The notes beneath the pieces were generated by a model. It searched no databases, was not told the origin of the DNA, and was given only the letters and a program-made list of their open reading frames with translations. From Enoplosus armatus (lineage: Eukaryota > Chordata > Actinopteri > Centrarchiformes > Enoplosidae), in the NCBI RefSeq assembly GCF_043641665.1, contig NC_092180.1, positions 28,374,054-28,438,053 on the forward strand: a stretch of 64,000 bases of DNA. The letters are read 5' to 3'. The position numbers were made by a program, and so were the translations under genes. Position 1 is the first letter of the stretch, and each line of letters begins with the position of its first letter. Below are positions 58,160-64,000 of the stretch, in pieces.

Positions 58160-58209
<50 letters not shown>

Positions 58210-61200
58210 AAAAGGTCAAAAGTAATGCATTACACTGTGTATTAATGATATTGTTGATCTGGTGAAAACGACATTGATTACATTAATCTCATGTGTATGT
58301 AACGATAAACTGAGATGCCCTCATTATTTAGAAAGCAGGTCACATAAAGAATATCAAGGTAAAATGAAGAAACACTGCATCCAGATCAGTATCACCTGCG
58401 ACATGACAGCATACTCAATTGGCAATCTGCCGCGTGTTTGAATCATGTTTCATGCAGACTTGAAACTAACGGCAGAGGAACATGAATGGTGAAACTGCCT
58501 GCAGCTACTTAAAACAACCCCACCGAGGACCCCACGCACCTCCCTCCCTCTTCCACCCTGAACACACATGAAGGAAAAGGCTGGTGGCTAAAATAGGAAC
58601 GCTAAAGATAAAGTAAAGTTCCTCAGGCAAAATGTATTGTTTGGGAGTGTTTGCCCTCATCCTCTTTTATTAGTAGTTCTAGGGCATGTGGGGGGGGGGG
58701 GTTTAGGTGCTACAACAAACCGAGGGAGTTTTTCCTGAAAGTAAACATTCACTGTCACCAAGTGCTTGCTCATGGTGGAAACTGTTGGGTCTCTGTAAAT
58801 AATATTATAAAGAGTAAAGTCTAGACCCGCTTTATATGTGAAGGGTCAGGAGATGACTTTTGTTATGATTTTGACGCCACGTAAATAAAATTGAATTCAA
58901 TTGTACTTGCGCAAGTTGGTACAATTGTGACCCATCAGCGGGTCACAACTTTAATGCATTTTAATGCAATGGTAAAAAGGGGGTCGGGGTCACATGTTTT
59001 AAAAATGAATTAGCGCTTGTAGCCGTCTCATAATTGTGATCCTAAATGAATCATTTTCAACCTTTTAGAGTGGCACATGCAAGATAAAAGTCCACCTTTT
59101 GGAGATTATGAGTCCACTACACTGGAAAGATGCAAACACTAATTTTTGCCCAAATAATTAACGGAGCAAACAAGATGTTGAAGTAAAAAACAAAGGGCAG
59201 TTACGAAATAATGCTTATTCATGTATCTCTCTACTCACAGCAGTTGTATTTATTTGTATTTGTATATCTCAATAAAGGCGCCCAAGTTCTCGTCTCACCA
59301 GGATCTACAGCTGTAAGAGTAGGACTCTCCTGACTTGTAGACTTTGTTGTTGTGCAGACATGGGCACTGGTCCACTGCAACACAGCCAGTGTTACTGATG
59401 TCATCAAGGACGGTTCCTGGGGGGGTAATAATCATTACTGTCATGTTTCATAAGCGTGAGACATGAGTGAGGTGGCCGATGTGGCGTATATATGCAGTAG
59501 CGTAAAATGTGTGTGGATACCGGCTGGGCAGCTGCAGCCGTCGTGGCAGTGGCTGTCACATGTCTGGCTGGCCTGAGGGGTGGAGCAGCTGTCGGGGCAC
59601 GAACTGCTACACTCTAGGAACTCCATGTTGTTTGGGCATTTCTGGTCTGTGGAGACAAGCACTCTAATGTCACTGTACCCATGACAATCAGACAACCCCG
59701 CTAAAACACGAGGCAAACAACATGTCTGCAACTCGGGGAGAGAGCATTCAAATGCGTCGTCTTTAGGTGTTGGCGCCCTTACAGCAAAACGTTGCATTCC
59801 TCCATTGTTGGGGCTTGCCACCTGCATGGACACACTCCCTGGAGAACTCCGAGATGGTCTTGCAGAGGACGGAGTCGGTGTTGTCTTTGGAGTTGCACAT
59901 GTCAGCCATGCAGGCTTTACTGAAGGACTCCATATCCAGAAGGTTTTGACAGCTGCTGAATGGAGTGCCGGAGAAGATCTGGTCACAGAATTGCTGGAAA
60001 ACAAAAACAAGTCAGTCCGTCTCAAAAATGTGGATTCACAGCGGTGGAATGTAACGTCACTGCATCATGCTCTGATCTCAGTGGAATCATCCTTTCATGC
60101 CCGTCCACACTGCTGCTTACAAATATTCCACCTGGAGAGGTCAGCTACGACTTATTGCACAACATCAGCTCAGCCAACTCAGCCAACTGACAAACAGATC
60201 TCTTTCGAGATATTTCGGGGGCCCAGGATGCACAGACTGAGCGGACAAAGTAGGTAAAAGCAACATGAAACATTGTACTGCAGATATGTGGAAAAGCGTA
60301 AACTCAATGTTGAGCAGCTGCAACAGAACTATAGTGTCACTATATCATCAGTAAATTAAAAAAATATGAAGTTAAAAGTCATGTCAAAAGGTATTCAACA
60401 ATACTGAGAGATAAATAAAGTCTGATCACTTATTGGAGTTAAAATATTGTGGTGATTTTTAGAAATGATAGATAATGCTCATTAGTAACAATATATTTTT
60501 TAATGTAGTCCTGCTAAGTAATGTAAAATAAGACAAACCTTAGTAGCAGCAGAGTCAGCAAGTCTATGTAAATAGTCAAGCGTAATAGTGATATGATTAA
60601 GTAATAGTACTCAGTGTCTGTATTAATTTCATTCTATTTTATTAATTGTAGTCAGCAGAGTTCATCACAGTTATAAAAGTCCTCCGGCTGTAACAAGTTG
60701 TCATTATGGAAAAAAAAATTATCAAATGAAGAACCTGCCAAATATGAAGTCTTTAAAGCCACTATGTATGATATTCAGAACCACTAGATGAGCATCAGCA
60801 TCTCAGACCAAAACAAATGGGCGTGTTGGCCACACCTCCCCCCTAATCACTCTCGGTCTCCTCAAAAACCACCAGACTCCATTGACAAAAACATGCATTT
60901 TACTTTGCAGATCACCCGCAGGGGCCCCGGTTCGATTCTGGCCTGGGCCCTTTGCTGCATGTCTTTACCCCTCTCTCTCTCTCTCACCACATTTCCTGTC
61001 ACTCTTTACATAGCAAATAGCTGTATGCTGCTATTTAAATGTTAAAAAAAATCTCATACACAGAACCGTTAAATATATATAATATTAAAGGTAGTACATT
61101 TTGGGTGTCCAGTCCAGGTACCATTTTACACAGGTAAGATCTCATTCTTCACACACGGGACTCCATGAGATGTTTCATGTAAATGCGTTTGGAGTGCGAC

Positions 61201-63091
61201 GAAGACTGAAGAGGTCGTGTCTAGTTGGTGACCCCAGATTTGTGAAACTCTCGCAAGATTTGTTTGTGTTGCTTCTTTCTAGCCTTTCTGCCAGAAAGCC
61301 TTTACCCCAGGAGACCGTGATCCGTGTCCCGCGTGAAACCAAGTCAACTTTGACTTTTATTATTTTAACCCAAACCATGGTCTTTTCCAGATCCTAACCA
61401 AGGAGTTTCGTTGCCTAACCCAAACAAACTCCTTTCATCCACCGCGACCTCCTACGTCAAGTACTTTAAAGTAATTCAGTCAAGCACTACTTTGCTGAAT
61501 CTCTTGTGCGAGAGCTCCGCAAATCTAGGGTTACCTATCTTGACACGGCTGAGGGAAGAGTTACCTTATTGCCGCAGCTCACGACCGGGTTGAGCTCAGG
61601 CTCATCGCAGCTCTCTGTCGGCCCGTTCACCTTGTAGGTACTAGCGTAGTCTGTCACGGTCAGCTGAGCTCCTACGGTGCAGTCAGTCACACAACAATGG
61701 TCATTGTGATAATTAAGCCCAGTAACTTGCAGTTAAGTAAAAAAAAACAAAAAACTTGCAATCTGTATATCTTTTTTTGGTGATGCTCAACATTTTCAAG
61801 TCAATGGGGAAAAATCCTTTTCAAACGTTGCACTGCAGAAAGGTAAACAGTCAGAATTTACTAAAAATAGTCGCTAGCTCTAGGAACTTGAACCTTGTTT
61901 GGGTGATTGTGCCCTTGGGCTAAACTCTCTGGATTTTCCAGCGTAGTGCTGCATAAATCAAAGGGTTAGACTAAGGTATTAGGTCAGAGACAGTTCAGGT
62001 TAGGTTTGCTGAGTATAATACAGGTTGAATCTATTATGTATCTGGTATATTTGTTTTTCGCCTGAGATGGCACAAATTCCTGGAGGAAGAGTTGCAGTAA
62101 CTCAATGTCATCAACTGTCATTATCAGTTACTAGTAAGGGCAGTTTTAACATGTATAGTACTATTATTATTATTTTTTAAAAAATAAAAAAAGCACAATC
62201 TGCAGTATATCATCGCTCCGAAAAGGAAAAGGAAAAGGATCTTACCATCTTGCAAGAAATCGTTGGATACAGCGTCAAAGTTTCCACAGAGTCCACATGT
62301 CTGGTTCTGGTATTTGTTGTCTATTTCAATCTGCGAACACACCCCAAATGTACAGCACGTCATTGGCAAAATCATGTCATTTATGATTCAAATCTTAAGG
62401 CTCTGAAGATTTCAACACATTATTAATGGCGGTTTGACATATGTCAGTCTTTCTATGTAATCCATTTCATATCACAACTTGTCTGCACTCTAAACACAGG
62501 CTAATGAGCCAGAAAGGGTTAGGAAGCCGGTTAAATCATGTTGGGGGGAACCTCAGTGTGCAATGTGTTGGTGTGTGAAATTGATAAACTCTTGGCTTAA
62601 GCAAGTATTTGGTTTGTGTAGTTATCACAGGAGCGTAAAGCTTTTGCTCCGCAGCTGGTGCATGACCATGACGTGCCGTTTCGACTGCAAATAGAGGTGA
62701 TATTTGTAATGTCAAGGATCATCTGTACGATCCAACATGGTGACTACTGCCTATTGCCGTCCCTCCCAGCGCAAGCTCAAGAAAAATGGCTCCCACCGGA
62801 TCGTATTAAACGTAATTCGGTTTACATATCTGTCTGATATAGAAACTACATCAATCTCTAATGAGGAAATCCTTTAATCACATCCATCGTCATGACGTAA
62901 CGCACTCGGCCACATTTTTACTTCGCTATATTTGCATTGTGGTTTTTCAGGCAGGCTTGTCTTATTCATATTGTTTGATTATCTCTCCAGGACATATCCC
63001 ACAAACTTGCCCAGTGACTCACTGCTGCTCCGCAGTGAGCCTTGATAAATATTTGCCAGGCTTCTCCGTCACCTCAGCCATGGAGATTTTT

Positions 63092-63129
<38 letters not shown>

Positions 63130-63985
63130 TGCCTCAAAACAGATCTCAGTGAGATTTGAGGTTAGGCCAAGGGTCATGGAGGAACTGATTTTGGCATTGC
63201 CATTTCGAACGTGGTTCATGTTTTCACTCAAAACACTCTCATGTAGACAGAGAGTGTATTGTAGTGCTACAGCGCTGGCAAGAAGACGAAGAATTTATTG
63301 ACAGAAAGCTAATTTATTCATTTAATTGCTCATAGTAAAAAGGAATGTTTGAATGTATAGAACCAGGAGGAGTTGATACCTCCACCCTGAAGGGAGCAGC
63401 TCCAACTCTTTATTTAAAGGGTGGTAGAGGTATGAGTGGTAATTACGTTTGCCTTTTGACGGACTCTATTAAAAATGTGGACTTTTGCTCCCCGCTAATA
63501 TTATTGTCTAACTTAATCAACTTGTTCAGTTGGGTAGATTAGTAACTATGAGGTTACTCATCTAATGAGCTGATAGGACTAAACTACACTGGCTAAATAA
63601 TGGCATCCAAGTGCAACACTTGTATATGTAGTTTGAATAGCTTTCGGACAACAATGGCGTTCTGTGGAAAAGAAGGATCGGCTTATTACAAAACTTGCTC
63701 ATTGTTGGCTTCGGTCTTTTCATGGGATTTGTGGGTAATAATAATGAAACGATAAGATAACCTCCTACGAACAATTCAAATGTTTCTTTGCATGCATAAT
63801 ACACGATAATACACCGGAACGCAAAACTGAGGACAGATGTGTGTGCGGGTGTGGGGGGTGTGCTTCGTACATCCAGGGAGTCATCCAGGTTCCAGGTAAC
63901 TCTAATCCCCAGCTTGGCTTCGACAATGATGCTAGACGTGGTCCCCTTGACAGTCACCCCGAACGTGACAAGTGGCAGGGACACC
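18908..63985 (-). CDS. Secreted gel-forming mucin (MUC2/MUC5-type), 45 exons, 5' end outside window
   Basis: On the - strand, 45 exons from 63871-63985 down to 18908-19109 join in frame, giving about 6,670 residues of the protein. Domain order is D1(part)-D2-D'-D3-Cys module-PTS-Cys module-VWC-D4-VWC/TIL modules-cystine knot, that of MUC2, MUC5AC, MUC5B and VWF-type multimers. Such proteins dimerise through the C-terminal knot in the ER, multimerise through D1-D2-D'-D3 in the Golgi, and form mucus gels. The D3 tail ([20 protein letters not shown]) and C-terminal half match the MUC2 layout closely. Convergence with tollip matches the MUC5B position in mammals. I therefore do not choose between muc2 and muc5 symbols. 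No CysD (WxxW) domain is present. The signal peptide and the first part of D1 lie beyond 64,000. Confidence 0.93.
19110..19649 (-). other. Mucin last intron (44)
   Basis: 540 bp; near the acceptor it carries TGTGTG repeats on the transcribed strand. Nothing else is recognised. Confidence 0.85.
20245..20272. repeat. (TA)n microsatellite
   Basis: About 13 AT copies in the 181-bp mucin intron between exons 41 and 42. Confidence 0.95.
20566..21984 (-). CDS. Mucin exon 40: Cys-rich module split by a Gly/Ala/Gln/Pro/Ser/Thr repeat array
   Basis: 1,419 nt, acceptor ctgtag and donor gtaagc, phase 0 both ends. It starts [20 protein letters not shown], then has about 32 copies of a 12-residue unit [12 protein letters not shown] or 13-residue [13 protein letters not shown], with a PSGPGQ variant first. 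It ends [19 protein letters not shown] and [12 protein letters not shown]. In human MUC2 the same exon codes only about 40 residues. No Cys or aromatic residue occurs in the array. The TT pairs could be O-glycosylated; this is inference. Confidence 0.93.
20690..21910 (-). repeat. 36/39-bp coding minisatellite in the mucin C-terminal region
   Basis: About 32 units; on the + strand a unit reads like ctgatgccgctgttgttc plus ctgatggttgtcccgctc. The 39-bp units carry an extra codon (GRTTVPS in place of GTTAAS). Period is a multiple of three, so all frames stay open on both strands. Confidence 0.95.
21985..23559 (-). other. Mucin intron 39, no gene
   Basis: 1,575 bp. The notable feature is a 30-G homopolymer at 22803-22832. 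The flanks ttcacaccaaatcaggcgtt (left) and cgcctgatttggtgtgaaag (right) are near inverted repeats, suggesting a small palindromic insertion there. Confidence 0.75.
22712..22880. mobile_element. Possible short inverted-repeat element around a poly-G tract
   Basis: The arm at about 22720-22742 (gaattcacaccaaatcaggcg) is nearly the reverse complement of the arm at 22856-22877 (cgcctgatttggtgtgaaag). The interior holds the G30 run. This fits a MITE-like relic, but family and target duplication are unknown. Confidence 0.45.
23560..25389 (-). CDS. Mucin exons 37-39: VWC module and start of the next Cys-rich module
   Basis: Exons 25221-25389, 24607-24702 and 23560-23600. They encode [58 protein letters not shown] and [14 protein letters not shown]. 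The final residues correspond to the ...GVCV..NAEYQ segment of human MUC2. There the next exon continues PG..Y..KCQDCVC; here a repeat array intervenes. Confidence 0.92.
23601..24606 (-). other. Mucin intron 38, no feature recognised
   Basis: 1,006 bp; only poly-A/C runs (23757-23774, 24348-24364). Confidence 0.8.
24703..25220 (-). other. Mucin intron 37 with SINE relic
   Basis: 518 bp; the SINE piece lies at 24783-24890. Otherwise unremarkable. Confidence 0.8.
24783..24890 (-). mobile_element. tRNA-derived SINE fragment
   Basis: The - strand carries the B-box-like ggttcaatccc (24838-24848), preceded by gacttgtgactcggaggtca, an anticodon-arm-like stretch of fish tRNA SINEs. Confidence 0.55.
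25477..26399 (-). CDS. Mucin exons 33-36: D4 C8 domain and TIL-like tail
   Basis: Exons 26227-26399, 26064-26133, 25603-25724 and 25477-25508. C8 reads [38 protein letters not shown]. The TIL-like part reads [39 protein letters not shown], and then [12 protein letters not shown]. The order matches the MUC2 C-terminus. Every junction keeps phase. Confidence 0.93.
25833..25930. repeat. 49-bp tandem duplication
   Basis: Two copies, 25833-25881 and 25882-25930, each starting gtctctgtctctgatcag and ending gacgtcaaacatt; they differ at one position (gacccgg versus gacctgg). Both lie in the 339-bp intron 25725-26063. Confidence 0.95.
26400..27267 (-). other. Mucin intron 32, no feature recognised
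   Basis: 868 bp, AT-rich, poly-A/T runs only. Confidence 0.8.
27268..30003 (-). CDS. Mucin exons 29-32: VWC and D4 VWD domain
   Basis: Exons 29832-30003, 29033-29280, 28723-28906 and 27268-27484. The first is a VWC-type module ([29 protein letters not shown]). VWD4 begins [20 protein letters not shown] and runs through [20 protein letters not shown]. The autocleavage motif GDPH of MUC2 and MUC5AC D4 is replaced by GESH. The last exon adds a short Thr-rich linker ([20 protein letters not shown]) and then [11 protein letters not shown]. Residues are about 5494-5767. Confidence 0.92.
27485..28722 (-). other. Mucin intron 31 carrying a hAT-like element
   Basis: 1,238 bp; the central 527 bp are the element at 27977-28503. 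Confidence 0.8.
27977..28503. mobile_element. Non-autonomous hAT-like DNA transposon
   Basis: The left end reads CAGTGGTTCACAACC, the right end in reverse complement CAGTGGTCCCGACC. This is the CAGTGGTTCTCAACC-type terminus of many hAT elements. The flanks ttccagat (27969-27976) and ttctagac (28504-28511) form an 8-bp target duplication with two mismatches. There is no transposase ORF; the interior is AT-rich with a C run near the right end. Confidence 0.75.
29281..29831 (-). other. Mucin intron 29, no feature recognised
   Basis: 551 bp; AT-rich. Confidence 0.8.
30300..31195 (+). mobile_element. Degenerate L2-type LINE, RT fragment plus 3' tail
   Basis: The + strand pieces read [20 protein letters not shown] and [20 protein letters not shown] (inter-domain segment). 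Then RT motif remains follow, around 30790-31010: a FDTxDHH-like stretch, [19 protein letters not shown] and [18 protein letters not shown]. Frameshifts and stops break it. From 31020 the common fish 3' tail follows (ttgttaaaaggaagtttttc ... gatgacttttgttgttattt), ending in an A/T-rich gaatgaattgaat run. It lies antisense in the mucin intron 30004-31497. Confidence 0.75.
31498..31745 (-). CDS. Mucin exon 28: Cys module leaving the PTS region, with second Thr/Ser linker
   Basis: 248 nt, starting phase 1 after the giant exon. It completes [19 protein letters not shown] and continues [20 protein letters not shown] up to a final Cys. It then codes a short Ser/Thr/Pro linker (about 40 residues, [20 protein letters not shown]) and ends CNDVNPPRK. 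The donor gtgtga is non-consensus but GT. Residues are about 5411-5493. Confidence 0.9.
32031..32095. mobile_element. Solo arm of the palindromic MITE-like family
   Basis: agtagttcctgaataact followed by gattatatagtagataatga matches the left arm of the 17473-17862 element over about 50 bp. Only one arm is present. Confidence 0.65.
32103..32411 (+). mobile_element. L1/Tx1-like LINE ORF2 fragment
   Basis: One open stretch of 102 codons reads [20 protein letters not shown] and then a [19 protein letters not shown] segment. The pattern (L.K..FF+Y.QLR.Y followed by S.IY) is that of the region after RT in fish L1-like ORF2. Antisense to the mucin. It is not a gene. Confidence 0.6.
32745..45452 (-). 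CDS. Mucin exon 27: giant PTS exon, 12,708 nt
   Basis: One exon codes about 4,235 residues. It is preceded by acceptor tatcgcag and followed by donor gtaggt. About 49 repeats plus one diverged N-terminal unit are made of a 79-residue unit (237 bp), opening [20 protein letters not shown] and containing [21 protein letters not shown] 96-residue version (288 bp) carries an extra 17-residue segment with [17 protein letters not shown]. By hand count a unit has about 31 Thr, 14 Val, 9 Pro and 4 Ser; Lys and Glu recur at fixed places and there is no Cys or aromatic residue. Thr is the expected site of dense mucin-type O-glycosylation. The exon ends in [19 protein letters not shown], the start of the next Cys module. 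No CysD domain interrupts it. Confidence 0.95.
33040..45220 (-). repeat. Tandem array of about 49 coding repeats, 237 bp and 288 bp
   Basis: Spacing of marker variants on the + strand (33533, 37901, 39374, 40373, 40898, 42134, 42659, 43184, 44420) gives intervals of 525, 999, 1236, 1473 and 4368 bp. Each equals a sum of 237- and 288-bp units. Units differ by only a few substitutions. Confidence 0.95.
45647..45850 (-). CDS. Mucin exon 26: Cys module entering the PTS region
   Basis: 204 nt, phase-1 at both ends. It encodes [20 protein letters not shown] and [20 protein letters not shown] up to a final Cys, then a first Thr/Pro stretch ([20 protein letters not shown]). Human MUC2 has a comparable segment after D3 with a DG..C....CGPNGTV pattern. 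It resembles the module after the PTS (exon 28), which suggests a duplicated unit bracketing the glycosylated region. Confidence 0.9.
45978..51718 (-). CDS. Mucin exons 18-25: D3 assembly (VWD, C8, TIL)
   Basis: Exons 51580-51718, 50442-50552, 49656-49832, 48957-49196, 48145-48301, 47810-47938, 46831-46978 and 45978-46021. VWD3 starts [20 protein letters not shown], has a conserved [18 protein letters not shown] and keeps both Cys of the CxxC. C8 follows ([37 protein letters not shown]). [20 protein letters not shown] is diagnostic for gel-forming mucins. The TIL part has [20 protein letters not shown] and [18 protein letters not shown]. Residues are about 726-1107. In the family, D3 forms the N-terminal inter-chain disulfides. 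Confidence 0.93.
46022..46830 (-). other. Mucin intron 24, no feature recognised
   Basis: 809 bp; one long poly-A run at about 46108-46127. Confidence 0.8.
46979..47809 (-). other. Mucin intron 23
   Basis: 831 bp. A stretch at 47060-47110 (tatccagagcgctttacagt) looks like a piece of a dispersed fish repeat; not classified. Confidence 0.7.
48607..48658. repeat. (TA)n microsatellite
   Basis: TA dinucleotide tract with few CA/TG steps. Confidence 0.95.
48675..48790 (-). mobile_element. LINE RT C-terminal fragment
   Basis: The - strand reads [20 protein letters not shown] and [25 protein letters not shown] and TYKALHGLAP are hallmark segments after the RT domain of L2/CR1/Rex1-type fish LINEs. 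This is the only LINE piece in sense with the mucin. Confidence 0.8.
49197..50441 (-). other. Mucin introns 20 and 19 (around exon 49656-49832), no feature recognised
   Basis: The non-coding parts are 49197-49655 (459 bp) and 49833-50441 (609 bp). Neither shows a recognisable repeat or gene. Confidence 0.75.
50553..51579 (-). other. Mucin intron 18, no feature recognised
   Basis: 1,027 bp without coding signal. Confidence 0.8.
52055..52400 (+). mobile_element. Degenerate L1-like LINE, RT fragment
   Basis: The + strand reads [20 protein letters not shown], a mutated YADD catalytic motif with typical L1 flanks. [17 protein letters not shown], resembling the SGYKINxxKSE segment, comes next. 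Stops follow. The limits are approximate. It lies antisense in the mucin intron 51719-52860. Confidence 0.7.
52861..53229 (-). CDS. Mucin exons 16-17: D' (TIL-like) module
   Basis: Exons 53120-53229 and 52861-53012. They encode [48 protein letters not shown] and [14 protein letters not shown]. Spacing and Cys pattern are those of the D' TIL domain just before D3 in gel-forming mucins. Residues are about 639-725. Confidence 0.93.
53510..58150 (-). CDS. Mucin exons 7-15: D2 assembly (VWD, C8, TIL)
   Basis: Exons 58012-58150, 57624-57734, 57236-57305, 56780-56917, 56125-56289, 55892-55986, 55675-55801, 54099-54354 and 53510-53559. VWD2 starts [19 protein letters not shown] and runs through [20 protein letters not shown] to [15 protein letters not shown]. 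The CxxC motif of this domain begins with Ser, not Cys. The C8 part contains [20 protein letters not shown] and [15 protein letters not shown]. The TIL exon carries [20 protein letters not shown] and [13 protein letters not shown]. The 50-nt exon encodes [17 protein letters not shown], bridging to D'. Residues are about 255-638. The acceptor of the first exon is built on a TG repeat. Confidence 0.9.
53560..54098 (-). other. Mucin intron 14, no feature recognised
   Basis: 539 bp. Two similar blocks, tttggtgattccctgacttt (53677-53696) and tttggtgatcctctgacttt (53811-53830), hint at a degraded repeat. Confidence 0.7.
54430..55015 (+). pseudogene. Relic of a tyrosine-recombinase transposon (DIRS/Crypton-like)
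   Basis: Two overlapping + frames carry parts of one ancestral protein. One reads [20 protein letters not shown] and [18 protein letters not shown], then [13 protein letters not shown]. The other, about 54750-54860, reads [20 protein letters not shown]. This order (SAM-like N-terminal helical part, then a RxPLT.. segment and LAFF) resembles fish tyrosine-recombinase elements. The frame switch and a stop at 54903 show it is dead. Lies antisense in mucin intron 13 (54355-55674). Confidence 0.55.
55330..55600. repeat. Unclassified dispersed repeat
   Basis: Two similar blocks, ttggccataactcaagaatt (55347-55366) and caacaccataactcgggaac (55513-55532), with cactgtgacatcataatgtc between them. This wording recurs in fish repeats as far as I remember, but I cannot name the family. 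Confidence 0.4.
56290..57235 (-). other. Mucin introns 10 and 9 (around exon 56780-56917), no feature recognised
   Basis: The non-coding parts are 56290-56779 (490 bp) and 56918-57235 (318 bp). Both are plain AT-rich sequence. Confidence 0.75.
57306..57623 (-). other. Mucin intron 8
   Basis: 318 bp; its 5' end (- strand) is a CA repeat that begins seven bases after the exon junction. Confidence 0.8.
57580..57615. repeat. (GT)n microsatellite next to a mucin splice donor
   Basis: About 18 GT copies on +, read as (CA)n on the mucin strand. Confidence 0.95.
58165..58206. repeat. (CA)n microsatellite at a mucin splice acceptor
   Basis: About 20 CA copies on +, read as (TG)n on the mucin strand just before the acceptor at 58151-58152. 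Confidence 0.95.
58710..58905 (+). mobile_element. 3' tail of the same L2-type LINE family
   Basis: ggagtttttcctgaaagtaa, gtcaccaagtgcttgctcat and gatgacttttgttatgattt followed by aaataaaattgaattcaatt match the tail at 31040-31190 block by block. It retains the gggtctctgtaaataatatt part that the other copy lost. Confidence 0.75.
59299..63985 (-). CDS. Mucin exons 1-6 of window: D1 assembly (end of VWD, C8, TIL)
   Basis: Exons 63871-63985, 62246-62330, 61565-61671, 59783-59993, 59521-59646 and 59299-59416. The first two encode the end of the VWD domain, with [20 protein letters not shown] followed by the disulfide-isomerase-like motif CGLCGNFD. The third and fourth carry the C8 domain ([37 protein letters not shown]). 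The last two carry a TIL domain ([40 protein letters not shown]). Residues are about 1-254 of the coded part. The 63985 acceptor follows ttgttgcag on the - strand, so this exon is complete; the preceding exons are off the window. D1 helps assemble multimers. Confidence 0.92.
59994..61564 (-). other. Mucin intron 3 with SINE tail and repeat
   Basis: 1,571 bp. Besides the SINE at 60900-61030, the part 61330-61440 (ttttaacccaaaccatggtc, ctaaccaaggagtttcgttg) looks like a common fish repeat of unknown class. Confidence 0.7.
60900..61030 (+). mobile_element. tRNA-derived SINE fragment
   Basis: It has a B-box-like ggttcgattc at 60929-60938, followed by tggcctgggccctttgctgc and a CT-rich stretch before ttcctgtcactctttacata; this body is typical of a widespread fish SINE. 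Confidence 0.65.
61672..62245 (-). other. Mucin intron 2, no feature recognised
   Basis: 574 bp; no repeat or gene. Confidence 0.75.
62331..63870 (-). other. Mucin intron 1 of window
   Basis: 1,540 bp; a (GT)n tract lies at 63097-63128. No other feature is recognised. Confidence 0.75.
63097..63128. repeat. (GT)n microsatellite
   Basis: About 16 GT copies preceded by a T run. Confidence 0.95.
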
Positions 63986-64000
63986 CTGCAACAAGCGCAA

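Larger units (their letters stand above)
58151..59298 (-). other. Mucin intron 6 with a LINE tail
   Basis: 1,148 bp; the LINE tail lies at 58710-58905. The remainder has no recognised feature. Confidence 0.8.

Noticed and set aside
59441..60025. 194-codon - strand frame as one coding exon
   Set aside because: It runs through exon 59521-59646 in the right frame but crosses exon 59783-59993 in the wrong one; the C8 domain is read in another frame with proper splice sites.

Overview
This is a vertebrate nuclear genome window, most likely from a ray-finned fish. The genes are split into many short exons with canonical GT/AG junctions. Dinucleotide microsatellites are frequent, and relics of fish-type LINEs, SINEs and DNA transposons lie in introns. 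There is no operon structure. I recognise three genes.

Region by region: (1) 1-about 7,000, + strand: the last two coding exons and a long 3' UTR of a CELF1-like RNA-binding protein. (2) 7,000-10,700: intergenic DNA with one degenerate LINE fragment. (3) 10,733-16,344, + strand: a complete six-exon tollip gene encoding 275 aa. (4) 16,345-18,907: the shared tail-to-tail 3' region, including a palindromic MITE-like element. (5) 18,908-63,985, - strand: 45 consecutive coding exons of a secreted gel-forming mucin of the MUC2/MUC5 type. Its 5' end (signal peptide and start of D1) lies beyond the right edge.

The mucin exon model sums to 20,014 nt. After the one base that completes an upstream codon, this is exactly 6,671 codons including the stop, and every junction keeps frame. 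In protein order it encodes: the end of the D1 VWD domain, C8 and TIL; D2 (VWD-C8-TIL); D'; D3 (VWD-C8-TIL); a Cys module; a single 12.7-kb exon of about 50 Thr/Val/Pro-rich repeats (79 or 96 aa); a second Cys module; VWC; D4 (VWD-C8); further VWC/TIL-like modules, one split by a second tandem array of 12-13 aa repeats; and a C-terminal cystine knot. The mucin and tollip converge tail to tail, the same arrangement as MUC5B and TOLLIP in human.

The oddest points are the second ([11 protein letters not shown]) array inserted inside a conserved C-terminal domain, the very homogeneous uninterrupted PTS exon with no CysD domain, a Cys module on each side of that exon, loss of the GDPH motif in D4, and 3' splice sites built on UG repeats. 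The celf1 and tollip products (RNA processing; innate immune and endosomal sorting) have no obvious functional link with the mucin beyond neighbourhood.
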